A DNA stretch of 64,000 nucleotides from Sulfurospirillum sp. (lineage in GTDB: Bacteria; Campylobacterota; Campylobacteria; Campylobacterales; Arcobacteraceae), in contig JAKZMJ010000030.1 of NCBI GenBank assembly GCA_030491005.1, positions 62,001-126,000 on the forward strand, in the 5' to 3' direction. Positions 37,181 to 45,723 of the stretch are shown here, one piece after another. The position numbers and the translations under genes are program-made. Under the pieces are notes generated by a model, which saw only the letters and a program-made list of their open reading frames with translations, made no database searches and was not told the origin of the DNA. Position 1 is the stretch's first letter. Each line of letters opens with the position of its first letter.

Positions 37181-37840
37181 TTATTTTGTTTCTTCTTTTT
37201 TCTTCTTCTCTTTTTTCACTTTCTTTTCTTTACTTAAGCTTTGGATATAAGAGTAAACATTCTTTAAGTTTCTACTAGATAACATAATAGCATAAGGTTT
37301 CATCAAAAATGCTCTACCTCTATCATAATCATCTAAAGTATAGTCTCTAATAGCTGTTTTCATATCAGAATAATTTAAGTCTACTAAAGGTCTTGAAGTA
37401 TTTTGTGCCTTAATATCTGCATTAATTCCATGGCATTTTTGGCATTTGTTTATATATAATTCTTTACCATTTTTTGACATAGTATATTTTATTTCTTGTT
37501 TTTTCTCTTCTACTTCTTGTTTCTTTCTCTCTTTAAGTCTTTGCATAATTCTTTTTTCTATTTTTTCTTCATCAAGTGAACTTATTGTAGTTTCATTTTT
37601 TTTTAAAATATATATATAAGTTTTTCCATTTTTATTTTGGCTTATATTTATATCTTCTATTTTCCAATTTTGCTTTTTCATGTCTTCCAAAGAATACAAA
37701 CCTTTACATTCTCCACCATCAAGAGCAGTATTTGAAATACTACTTAAATCTTTGTGATTTTCTTTAAAACACATACTAGTTTGTGAAAAAGCCAAAGTTG
37801 TAAAAAAGATTGTTGTATATATGATATTGATAAGTTTCAT
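37181..37840 (-). CDS. Periplasmic monoheme c-type cytochrome
   Basis: From the ATG at 37840, preceded by AAGGATATC, this is 219 residues with a signal peptide (MKLINIIYTTIFFTTLAFSQ). The N-terminal half is unassigned and ends in a charged coiled-coil-like stretch (about 90-130). The C-terminal half is a cytochrome c domain with the heme motif CQKCH and a possible axial Met in FLMKPYA. The tail is an extreme Lys/Glu run. An electron donor or acceptor role is likely but the partner is unknown. It lies upstream of prfB-argH in one operon, an odd pairing. Confidence 0.82.
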   Translation of the reverse strand: MKLINIIYTTIFFTTLAFSQTSMCFKENHKDLSSISNTALDGGECKGLYSLEDMKKQNWKIEDINISQNKNGKTYIYILKKNETTISSLDEEKIEKRIMQRLKERKKQEVEEKKQEIKYTMSKNGKELYINKCQKCHGINADIKAQNTSRPLVDLNYSDMKTAIRDYTLDDYDRGRAFLMKPYAIMLSSRNLKNVYSYIQSLSKEKKVKKEKKKKEETK

Positions 37841-37946
37841 TGATATCCTTGTATTTGCTAAGTTTAAATAAAAAGGACATTTTAGCATAAGTCTTCTTAG
37901 TTCAGCTAAAGAATAAGTAATCTTTAGTAGTTTTAATATGGCATTA

Positions 37947-37979
37947 AAAAAGCCTAGAAGTAAAACTTCTAGGCTTTTT
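37947..37979 (-). terminator. Strong terminator of the porin gene
   Basis: A perfect 14-bp stem (37947-37960 with 37966-37979) has loop TAAAA and core AGCCTAGAAG. A-runs and T-runs on both sides make it work in either direction. It lies about 70 bp after the porin stop, before the cytochrome gene on the same strand. Confidence 0.9.
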
Positions 37980-38049
37980 CTTATATACTAATCTATTTCT
38001 AAACTCACAATAGACTAAGTATCAGTTAAATATTTTTCTAATTATTATA

Positions 38050-39399
38050 CTAGAAAGAATATTTTAATTCTAATCTACCTTGAGTAGTTTTAACACTAGT
38101 TACACTATCGTTAACTCTATTACCAGCATAAGCATTGTTATTTAAGTTTCCATTTTTTGCCATAGAATAATAAGAAGAGATTGTAAAGTTCTTACTCATA
38201 GCATAAGAAGCAGATAATACAGTTTCTTTTGCTTTTGCTTTATAGACTTTTGTATTTGCTCTTTTATTTCCATTAGCAGTTAATCTTGTAGCACCACGAA
38301 GTTTATGACTAGCAGATAGATAATCCAAACCTAAAGTTATATTTGAAGTTGGTTTAAAAGAAACTCCAACTTTAAAAGCTTTAGCATCATTCATACCAGT
38401 TGCTACAGCTATTTGTTTTAACTGAAAGTCATTAACTTTTGCATCTTCATTTGCATCAATAGATGCTCCACCAATTCCTCCATTTTGAAAGAAATCATTA
38501 TCAATACCTGTTTTTGCAAAACCAGCACTTAAACTAACAGCACCTAAATCAACAGAAGCGTTTATCTTAGCTACAGTTACTTTTAATGCATTTATTGCTT
38601 TATAATTTGCATTATTATCCTGATCTGTTTTAAATTTCTTTTTAGAAAATCTAGCACTTAAAGCTACGGGACCTACCGCACCACCTAAACCTAAAGTATA
38701 AGCATTCAATCTTTCACTTACTTTTGCATACCATAGATCAGCGTTAACAGGACCAAAAGAACCCATAACAGCAGCTTGCCATACATCCAGGTAAGAAGTA
38801 GGACCATTAACAGCACCTATATTAGTACCATTAAAGTATGTACCTACTAAAGTAACAGGACCAACAGGTACAGTTAATACTACACCAGTACCTTGAGCAC
38901 CATCAACGTGAGGACCAGGAATATTTTGTTTACCAAGGCTTCCTACGAAGTTAGCATTAGTATATAAGAAGTAAGCATCTTCTATATCAACATTAATATC
39001 ACTATCTGCTGCTGCACGACCTGCTCCATCCCTATCTATAGCTACCCCTACAAGAGCATTAGGAAGAGAAAGGGCATTCGTACTGTTTGTAGGATTAGCT
39101 CTTGAACTAAGGTTTGCACCCTTAGCACTATCATCATCAGCTCTAAAACCATTACCTACATCTATTTTTAAAACAGCTTTGATACTATCATTTACAGGTA
39201 TCTTAGCATTTATTTCAATATCATAAGCATTTACTTGATTTGAACCAGCTCTTTTCGTCTTTGTATCAGTATATCTATATCTCATCATACCAGATACATC
39301 TACACCTTTAATCGCTTCTTCTAAAGAAGCAGCATTTACTGTTGTAAGACCTGCTATTGCAACAGCAGTTACTAAACTTAATTTTACTATTTTATTCAT
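38050..39399 (-). CDS. Major outer membrane porin (Campylobacter MOMP-like)
   Basis: The 449-residue precursor has a signal peptide (MNKIVKLSLVTAVAIAG, cut after VNA at about residue 23), then SLEEAIKGVDVSGMMRYRY. It continues with repeated amphipathic beta strands and ends in LELKYSF with the terminal aromatic residue of beta-barrel proteins. It fits the Campylobacterota major outer membrane protein/porin group. Gly/Ala-rich composition and a strong downstream terminator suggest high expression. The 250 bp upstream holds its promoter; on the minus strand TACAAT near 39500 is a possible -10. Confidence 0.9.
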   Translation of the reverse strand: MNKIVKLSLVTAVAIAGLTTVNAASLEEAIKGVDVSGMMRYRYTDTKTKRAGSNQVNAYDIEINAKIPVNDSIKAVLKIDVGNGFRADDDSAKGANLSSRANPTNSTNALSLPNALVGVAIDRDGAGRAAADSDINVDIEDAYFLYTNANFVGSLGKQNIPGPHVDGAQGTGVVLTVPVGPVTLVGTYFNGTNIGAVNGPTSYLDVWQAAVMGSFGPVNADLWYAKVSERLNAYTLGLGGAVGPVALSARFSKKKFKTDQDNNANYKAINALKVTVAKINASVDLGAVSLSAGFAKTGIDNDFFQNGGIGGASIDANEDAKVNDFQLKQIAVATGMNDAKAFKVGVSFKPTSNITLGLDYLSASHKLRGATRLTANGNKRANTKVYKAKAKETVLSASYAMSKNFTISSYYSMAKNGNLNNNAYAGNRVNDSVTSVKTTQGRLELKYSF

Positions 39400-39622
39400 A
39401 TTTTCTCCTAAAATTTTTTGTAATCAGCAAATCAGAATGTGCGAACCCTTAAAAACATTCTTATCTTAAGGAACTTCCTGATACAACTGTCGCATACATT
39501 GTACTTAAGTTTAATTTAAAATTTTCTTAAACATGTTAAAAAAGTATAAATCAGATTAATAGTACTTGTATTTAAAAAAATATTATACAAATATTCTATT
39601 AAATTTATAAGTAATCATTTGT

Positions 39623-39628
39623 TATACT
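39623..39628 (+). promoter_or_regulatory. -10 box of the cobalamin gene trio
   Basis: TTGTTATACTTC contains TATACT 21 bp before the GTG start at 39650, and AGGAA is the ribosome binding site. I do not see a cobalamin riboswitch in the 250-bp gap. Confidence 0.45.
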
Positions 39629-39649
39629 TCATTAAAACAGGAATTAAAA

Positions 39650-40726
39650 GTGAAAATTACAAATATTTTAGGTACGAATGATTTTATAGAATCATTAAGA
39701 GGTAAAAAAGCGAACTTTATTCTAGCATTATGCAATGCTAAAACTTATGAAATACAAGGCATCACACAAGCAGGTATCCCTTCTAAGATACATCTAACCC
39801 CTACTCTTGATAGTGAGTTTGTTTGTACAGGACAGATTAGATCATTAAAGAATATTGCAACAACACCTAAAGGTGTACCAAGTCCTGCACTTATAACAAG
39901 AGCTGTTCATATATTAAAACCTTTTTCAAGCATAGAGCTTTTAAATTTAGGATTAGAAGTACTTCCTAAAATAGAATATTTTAAAATACATGATTTTGAT
40001 TTACAAGCAAGTAAGGCTATAAATACAAATGCAGAAATAAAAGCCTTTGAAGTATTTCAAAAAGCCTTAGATTTTGGTAAGAATTATGAGGCTTGTGCGA
40101 GTGAAGATAAGTATATTATCTTAGCAGAAAGTGTACCATCAGGTACCACCAGTGCGAAAGCTAGTGCTTTAGCATTAGATTATGAAGTTAAGAATTTATT
40201 TTCAAGTTCTTTTAAAGAAGAAAAAAATGATATCAAAAATCAAACAATAAAAGAAGCATTAAAACATATAAATAAAGATATGGATATATTTGAGAAACTA
40301 TCTTGTGTAAGTGATAATATGCTTATATTTTATGCTGGTTTTATCTTAGGTTTAAGTTCAAAAGAGCATAAAATCATACTAGCTGGTGGTACACAAATGG
40401 CTTGTGTATTGCTTATCATTAATTCTATAATGAATACCATGCAAGGAGAGTTTAACTCAAAAAATATAGCCTTATGTACTACAAAATGGATTTTAGAAGA
40501 TAAAAACTCAGATATCAAAAAGCTTTTAGAAATGTGTGATTTTAAGATAAATGCTTATGCTAGTGATTTTGATTTTAGCAACTCTACACATAAAGCACTT
40601 AAGATGTATGATGAAGGAGAGGCAAAAGAAGGAGTAGGAGCAGGGGCTTCTTTATGTTATGCAACAATAAATAATATTAAACAAAAAGATATCATAGAAC
40701 AAATTGAATCTTTTTTAAGCCTTTAA
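39650..40726 (+). CDS. CobT-like nicotinate-nucleotide phosphoribosyltransferase (TIGR00303 type)
   Basis: The 358-residue protein resembles the CobT branch found mostly in archaea and cyanobacteria rather than E. coli CobT: LNLGLEVLPKIEYF, LAESVPSGTTSAKASALAL and the glycine motif ILAGGTQMACVLL. CobT activates the lower-ligand base as an alpha-ribotide. The start is GTG with AGGAA upstream. It lies one base before the CobU-like gene, followed by cobS, which supports a role in nucleotide loop assembly. The exact base used is unknown. Confidence 0.82.
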   Translation: MKITNILGTNDFIESLRGKKANFILALCNAKTYEIQGITQAGIPSKIHLTPTLDSEFVCTGQIRSLKNIATTPKGVPSPALITRAVHILKPFSSIELLNLGLEVLPKIEYFKIHDFDLQASKAINTNAEIKAFEVFQKALDFGKNYEACASEDKYIILAESVPSGTTSAKASALALDYEVKNLFSSSFKEEKNDIKNQTIKEALKHINKDMDIFEKLSCVSDNMLIFYAGFILGLSSKEHKIILAGGTQMACVLLIINSIMNTMQGEFNSKNIALCTTKWILEDKNSDIKKLLEMCDFKINAYASDFDFSNSTHKALKMYDEGEAKEGVGAGASLCYATINNIKQKDIIEQIESFLSL

Positions 40727-40727
40727 G

Positions 40728-41219
40728 ATGAAAATATTATATATAGGTGGTCAAAAAAGTGCTAAAAGCAAGATGGCTTCAAAAAAAGCTATAAAAATAT
40801 CAAAACAAAAGCCATATTATATAGCTACTTATGATAATAGCTTTAAAGATAAAGCAATGCAGAGGAAAATCAACAAACATATAAAACAAAGAAGAGATGA
40901 GTTTATAAGTATAGAAAGAAATCAAAAACTACACAAAAGCATAAAAAAGAATAAAACTTATCTAATAGATTGTATTTCTATGTGGATATTTAACAATATG
41001 CACAAAACTAAAAAAGATTTATTAATAGAATTGAAAAAAATTTGTAAAAAAAAATCTAATATTATTTTTGTTTTAAATGATGTAAATAAAGGTTTAATTG
41101 CCCAAGATAAGATATCAAGAAGATTTGTAGATTTATCTGGCATTGTAGGGCAGTTTTTAGCTAAAAAATGTGATGAAGTAATAGAAGTACAATATGGCAT
41201 AGAAGTTAAAATAAAATGA
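40728..41219 (+). CDS. cobU: CobU/CobP-like adenosylcobinamide kinase/guanylyltransferase
   Basis: CobU phosphorylates adenosylcobinamide and adds GMP. The 163-residue protein is short but starts MKILYIGGQKSAKSKMA, the P-loop (usually GGxRSGKS, here GGQKSAKS), and has YIATYD, the middle YLIDCISMWI with the conserved Asp, VLNDVNKGLI, and a C-terminal VDLSGIVGQFLAKKCDEV. These positions match CobU well. It overlaps cobS by 4 bp. Confidence 0.87.
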   Translation: MKILYIGGQKSAKSKMASKKAIKISKQKPYYIATYDNSFKDKAMQRKINKHIKQRRDEFISIERNQKLHKSIKKNKTYLIDCISMWIFNNMHKTKKDLLIELKKICKKKSNIIFVLNDVNKGLIAQDKISRRFVDLSGIVGQFLAKKCDEVIEVQYGIEVKIK

Positions 41220-41953
41220 AAATAATCTTTGAGGCATTTTTATTTACTATTTCATATTTTACGCTTATTCCTATTAAAAAAAATCTTGATATAAAAAAAG
41301 AGACTTATTTTTATACACTTTTTTTCTTTCCTCTTATTGGTTTTATTTTAGGAAGTATTAGCATAATTGTATTTTTGCTTTTATCAAATATATTTCACCC
41401 ATTATATAGTGCTTTTATAAGTGCTGTCTTATATATATGTTTATATGGTTTTTTGCATTTAGAAGCTATTTGTGACGTGGTAGATGCAAATATGGCAAAG
41501 TATTCTAAAAAAGACATATATACTATCTTAAAAGACCCTCATATAGGTGCTATTGGAGCTATATATACTTTTGTGTTTATACTTGTCAAACTAGCTTGTA
41601 TTACTTATATCTTATATGAAAATAAATTTGAATTATTTTTAATAGTGCTTATTTTTTCAAGACTTAATCTAATCTATGCTTTAAAATATTTTACATTTCA
41701 TAAGAATAGTTTTATAAGTTTAGCTTTTAAACAAGAAGCAAATACCTACCTTGTAGCTTTATCTTTGATTTATCTTTTTATTGCTTTGTATTTAAATATG
41801 AGTGCTATTTTATTATTCTTAGTAGCTTTTTTTTGTTTTTTTATGATTTTAAAAATACTTCAAAAAAAGTTTTCTTTTTTAAATGGGGATTGTATAGGTT
41901 TTACAATCGAGCATACAGAACTTGTCTTGTTAAATCTAGCTTTAGTGGTATAA
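41216..41953 (+). CDS. cobS: CobS, adenosylcobinamide-GDP ribazoletransferase
   Basis: CobS joins adenosylcobinamide-GDP to the alpha-ribotide in the inner membrane, the last joining step of cobalamin assembly. The 245-residue protein has several hydrophobic spans and the CobS segments SYFTLIPI, LHLEAICDVVDANM, ILKDPHIGAIGAIY and GDCIGFTIEHTEL. It completes the trio for lower-ligand attachment. Corrin ring genes are not in this window, which would fit salvage. Confidence 0.93.
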   Translation: MKIIFEAFLFTISYFTLIPIKKNLDIKKETYFYTLFFFPLIGFILGSISIIVFLLLSNIFHPLYSAFISAVLYICLYGFLHLEAICDVVDANMAKYSKKDIYTILKDPHIGAIGAIYTFVFILVKLACITYILYENKFELFLIVLIFSRLNLIYALKYFTFHKNSFISLAFKQEANTYLVALSLIYLFIALYLNMSAILLFLVAFFCFFMILKILQKKFSFLNGDCIGFTIEHTELVLLNLALVV

Positions 41954-42001
41954 AAGTTCTAAAACTTTAGCATATAGCCTTGTATTAGCATTGCTATACT
42001 T

Positions 42002-42032
42002 GATATCTTCAGTCACTTAGACTAAAGATATC
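42002..42032. terminator. Hairpin between convergent cobS and symporter genes
   Basis: GATATCTTCAGTC pairs with GACTAAAGATATC (12 of 13 pairs) around a 5-nt loop. It lies midway between two convergent stop codons, where a two-way terminator is expected, but there is no strong U-run on either side. Confidence 0.45.
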
Positions 42033-42051
42033 TTCATAATATATTTAAATA

Positions 42052-43563
42052 TTATTTGTATTTTTTGATTTCTCCTGACTCAACTCTTCTAATAAAAGAA
42101 TTTAATTCAGCTTTAACAATAGGCATTAAGTAATATAATCCAACTATATTAAATATAGACATTGCAAACAATGCAGCATCTGAGAAGTCTATAACAGCAC
42201 CAAAACTTATACTTGCACCTATTACAACAAAGATACAAAAAATTGTTTTATAAGCAAGTTCAGTAACTTTAGTTTTTCCAAAAAGATATGTCCATGCTTT
42301 TAAACCATAATATGACCAAGATATCATCGTTGAAAAGGCAAACATAATTACGGCAATTGCTAAAATATATTCAAATATAAATGAAGTTTCGGTAAAAGCA
42401 GCAGCTGTTAATTCTACTCCACTTAACTCACCTGTATTCATACCTGAAATAGTAATAACTAAAGCAGTCATTGTACAAATTATTACTGTATCAATAAATG
42501 GTTCAAGTAAAGAAACTAAACCCTCAGTTATAGGCTCTTTAGTTTTTACAGCACTATGTGCAATTGCAGCTGATCCAACACCTGCTTCATTTGAAAATGT
42601 TGCTCTTTTTAGACCTTGAATTAAAGCTCCAATAAAACCACCAGCAACACCAGCACCCGTAAATGCTCCTAGAAATATTTGCGAAAATGCGTTTCCTATT
42701 TGATCATAATGAGTAATTAAAACAATAACTGCCATTCCTATATATATGAAAGCCATACCAGGAACCAATCTTGAAGTAACGGATGCAATTGAAGGCATAC
42801 CTCCTACAATAACTCCTCCTACAAATATAGCTAAAATAATACCCGTAACCCAACCATAACCAGGAGCTATTCCAAATGTTTGGACAATCATAGCATTTGC
42901 TTGATTACCTTGGAACATATTTCCAGCTCCAAGGGCTGCAAGTATTGTCATAATTGCAAAACCAACGGCTAAGAACTTACCAATTTTTGCATGACCTTTT
43001 TCTTTAAATCCTTTTGTCAAATAGTACATCGGACCACCTGATACTGTTCCATCATCATGCTCATTTCTATATTTCACACCTAATGTACACTCAGTAAACT
43101 TTGAAGCCATTCCAAATAAACCACATATAATCATCCAAAAAGTAGCCCCTGGACCACCTATTGCTATAGCAACACCAACTCCTGCAATATTTCCTAAACC
43201 AACAGTACCTGATAGGGCAGTTGTAAGTGCTTGAAAATGCGAAACTTCACCTTTTTCTTTAGAATTAGGATTTGAAAATTTTCCAGATACAATATCTATA
43301 GACAATCTAATTTTTTTAAATTGAATAAAACCAAAATAAAATGTAAAGATTATAGCCGCTGCAAATAGCCAACCTACAATTAAGGGAAATGTTACCCCAT
43401 CTTCTATTTTCACACCATAAAAGATGGTACTTGCGAACCAACCTAAATAAGTGTTAAAAAAATAATCAACTTTTTGATCAATTCCTGAAACCTCTTGTGC
43501 AAAACTTAGGCTTGGCATTAATAACATTGCTATATATAACAGCATATTTTTAAACATCTTCAT
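42052..43563 (-). CDS. Sodium:alanine (AGCS) symporter
   Basis: The 503-residue inner membrane protein has about ten membrane spans and the AGCS family motifs: HFQALTTALSGTVGLGNIAGVGVAI with the sodium/substrate loop, FWMIICGLFGMASKFTE, GGPMYYLTKG and RATFSNEAGVGSAAIAHSA. It probably imports alanine or glycine with Na+. An N-terminal signal-like stretch (ending SLSFAQE) precedes the first span. Upstream at 43581-43590 is the palindrome TTCGTACGAA. Confidence 0.94.
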   Translation of the reverse strand: MKMFKNMLLYIAMLLMPSLSFAQEVSGIDQKVDYFFNTYLGWFASTIFYGVKIEDGVTFPLIVGWLFAAAIIFTFYFGFIQFKKIRLSIDIVSGKFSNPNSKEKGEVSHFQALTTALSGTVGLGNIAGVGVAIAIGGPGATFWMIICGLFGMASKFTECTLGVKYRNEHDDGTVSGGPMYYLTKGFKEKGHAKIGKFLAVGFAIMTILAALGAGNMFQGNQANAMIVQTFGIAPGYGWVTGIILAIFVGGVIVGGMPSIASVTSRLVPGMAFIYIGMAVIVLITHYDQIGNAFSQIFLGAFTGAGVAGGFIGALIQGLKRATFSNEAGVGSAAIAHSAVKTKEPITEGLVSLLEPFIDTVIICTMTALVITISGMNTGELSGVELTAAAFTETSFIFEYILAIAVIMFAFSTMISWSYYGLKAWTYLFGKTKVTELAYKTIFCIFVVIGASISFGAVIDFSDAALFAMSIFNIVGLYYLMPIVKAELNSFIRRVESGEIKKYK

Positions 43564-43580
43564 TCCTTACTCCTTTTATT

Positions 43581-43590
43581 TTCGTACGAA
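43581..43590. promoter_or_regulatory. Palindrome upstream of symporter gene
   Basis: TTCGTACGAA is a perfect 10-bp palindrome 17 bp before the symporter start codon. CG-containing palindromes are rare in such AT-rich spacer, so a regulator site is possible, but no regulator is known. Confidence 0.25.
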
Positions 43591-43844
43591 CTATAAATCA
43601 AGATTTCTACTATCATAAATACAAAACCTAGGTATTAGCCTATAAATAGACACTTTATAGTATAATTAAATAGTACTAAAAAGTATATAAAGGTGTATTT
43701 ATGAGTTATTAAAATATTATCATAGATGAAATTAGTTCAAGGTTAAAAAATCTAATAATTAGGATAATGAATAATTGTTATAATAAATATGAATGAAAAA
43801 CCTTATAAAGCTTAGAAGATTTTAGGCATTTTTTAGTAAAAGCT

Positions 43845-45032
43845 TTACTTATAATTAGAATAATATCTTGAAGTAAAATTCATTTTATTTGTAACTGCTT
43901 TATATATATATTCATCTAAAGTATTTTTAGTAAATAAATAATGAACTATTATAGCCTTAGTTCTTTTTTTATTGGCTAATCGCTCTTTTGATTGTAAGTA
44001 TGTTGTTGCACTAAAATTAAGTGAATATATAATCATACAAGAAGCATAAGAAAAATCAACACCTTCACTAAATGTTTTAATATGACCTACAAAATACCTA
44101 TAAGGTTCATTTTTAAATTTATCAACATCATCTGTACTATTTGATAGTTTTTTTAGTAAAAGTTCCCTTTCTTTAACATAGTTACATAAAACGACAATTT
44201 TATTTTCATCTTGAAAATGATTTAATAGATAATTAACTTTATGTAAAGATATAAAAATAGATATTTGTTCATCTATTTTAATAGTACCGCCACTTAATTG
44301 GTGGCTTTTAGTAATTATGCTTGTTGGTGTGTCTGCTTCAACTTTATGTTTACCAATAGTTAATACTTTATGTTTTTCAAAGTATTTAATACCTTCTATT
44401 AGATGAGTGGGTGCTTGTATCAAGTGTATTTTTTCTTGAACAAAGACATCAAATTTGGCTTCAAGTTTTGTCATAGTAACCATTAGGTGCTCAATTTTAT
44501 CCATAATAATATCAACATATATTTTTTTATATCTTTTTCTTATTCTACCTTGTATCATAATACAATCATCTTGACCATAGTTTTTATACCATTTGTAAAA
44601 ACTGGCTTCGCTAAAGGGACTAAAGCTACTTATCCAAAACTGATGAAATATTTGAGAATATGTTTCAGCACTAGGTGTGGCACTTAAATATACGATTTTT
44701 TTATCTTTTGCTATTTCTTTTATACTTTTAGCTCTTTTTGATGGCTTAGGATAACTTCCTATACAATGGCTTTCATCTAAAATAATCACATCAAAGTTTT
44801 GTTTTTCTAGCTTATGAATTGATTCATAATTAATTACTTCAAAGTTAGTAGTTTGGGAAAGCTCTAAATCACTTAACCAACTAGAAATAGCTTTTTTCTT
44901 TGTAACAACTAATATATTGTCATAATCATTTTTTAATAAAAAGATACTTGCTAATGTTTTACCTGTTCTAGTTTGGGCTGCTATATAAACTATATTAAAT
45001 TTATCTAATATAAGCCTAGCTTGTTTTATCAT
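43845..45032 (-). CDS. Phage-type superfamily 2 helicase
   Basis: The 395-residue protein has superfamily 2 helicase motifs: Walker A AAQTRTGKTLAS (GKT at 24-26), motif II LDESH (85-88), motif III YLSATPS (116-119) and, near the C terminus, NFSATTYLQSKERLANKKRT in place of the QxxGRxxR of motif VI. The compact size and small spacers resemble phage and SNF2-like DNA helicases. The role is unknown. It follows a 281-bp gap-free-of-genes on one side and an HNH-like gene 68 bp away on the other, in what looks like an accessory patch. Confidence 0.75.
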   Translation of the reverse strand: MIKQARLILDKFNIVYIAAQTRTGKTLASIFLLKNDYDNILVVTKKKAISSWLSDLELSQTTNFEVINYESIHKLEKQNFDVIILDESHCIGSYPKPSKRAKSIKEIAKDKKIVYLSATPSAETYSQIFHQFWISSFSPFSEASFYKWYKNYGQDDCIMIQGRIRKRYKKIYVDIIMDKIEHLMVTMTKLEAKFDVFVQEKIHLIQAPTHLIEGIKYFEKHKVLTIGKHKVEADTPTSIITKSHQLSGGTIKIDEQISIFISLHKVNYLLNHFQDENKIVVLCNYVKERELLLKKLSNSTDDVDKFKNEPYRYFVGHIKTFSEGVDFSYASCMIIYSLNFSATTYLQSKERLANKKRTKAIIVHYLFTKNTLDEYIYKAVTNKMNFTSRYYSNYK

Positions 45033-45100
45033 AAGTTCTTGATGTTTGTATAATGTTATGATTTTATACCCTTAATATCGTGCATATTATATAGTTAAAT

Positions 45101-45721
45101 TTATTTATGAATTTTATTTAAAAGGCTATCCATAATATGCAAATCATGATATATTTTTTCATTATAGTTTGATTTTATTATACGATTACAGTCATTGCAT
45201 AATATTACAATATTTTCAAAATTAAACCCGCCCCCATCTTTCATCTGCTTAACTAATAAAGCATAAGAATTATTTTTTATCACATTATGTTCACATCTAT
45301 TGCATTTATTTTTATCTCTTTTTAATGCTTCAGTTTTTCTTTGAATCCAATCTGCTGGTAGTTTATTGTCTTTTTTTAATCTGGAATTTTCTTCATATGT
45401 TAACCATAAATGTTTTTTTTCTACAATTTTTTGTGTACTAAATACAAACTCTTCTCTTATAAATTGTTTGATTAAATCTTCTATTATTAACATTTGTTGT
45501 GTTTTAAAATTAGCTTCATTTGAATACTTATTAATTATTGTAAAATCAAATATAAATTTAGGATAATTTGTTTTTAAATATATTGTAATATCTTTTACAA
45601 AAGAATTAATATCAGGTTTTTTATTAAATTTTTGTATAAATTTTTTTCTATAAATATATAAAGGAATTAAAAGCATCACTAAAAGAGATGCTGTTATACT
45701 ATAATCAAGACCTAAAATCAT
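45101..45721 (-). CDS. Membrane-anchored HNH-like protein, catalytic His missing
   Basis: The 206-residue protein has one N-terminal membrane span (about 9-24) and a C-terminal HNH-type zinc fold: CNRC (140/143), LLVKQMKDGGG, FENIVILC, CNDCN (175/178). The zinc cysteines and the middle Asn are kept. The first catalytic His position reads Lys-Gln (158-159) and the last His is Asn179, so nuclease activity is doubtful. It starts 2 bp after the FrdB/SdhB-like gene, so both are in one operon. Confidence 0.65.
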   Translation of the reverse strand: MILGLDYSITASLLVMLLIPLYIYRKKFIQKFNKKPDINSFVKDITIYLKTNYPKFIFDFTIINKYSNEANFKTQQMLIIEDLIKQFIREEFVFSTQKIVEKKHLWLTYEENSRLKKDNKLPADWIQRKTEALKRDKNKCNRCEHNVIKNNSYALLVKQMKDGGGFNFENIVILCNDCNRIIKSNYNEKIYHDLHIMDSLLNKIHK

Positions 45722-45723
45722 AC

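Noticed and set aside
37947-37979. CRISPR-like or mobile-element repeat
   Set aside because: It is a single perfect hairpin with A/T runs, placed as a terminator after the porin gene, and not repeated elsewhere in the window.
39400-39649. Cobalamin riboswitch before the cobT-like gene
   Set aside because: No B12-box-like or multi-stem layout could be recognised; the region holds porin and cobT promoters only.
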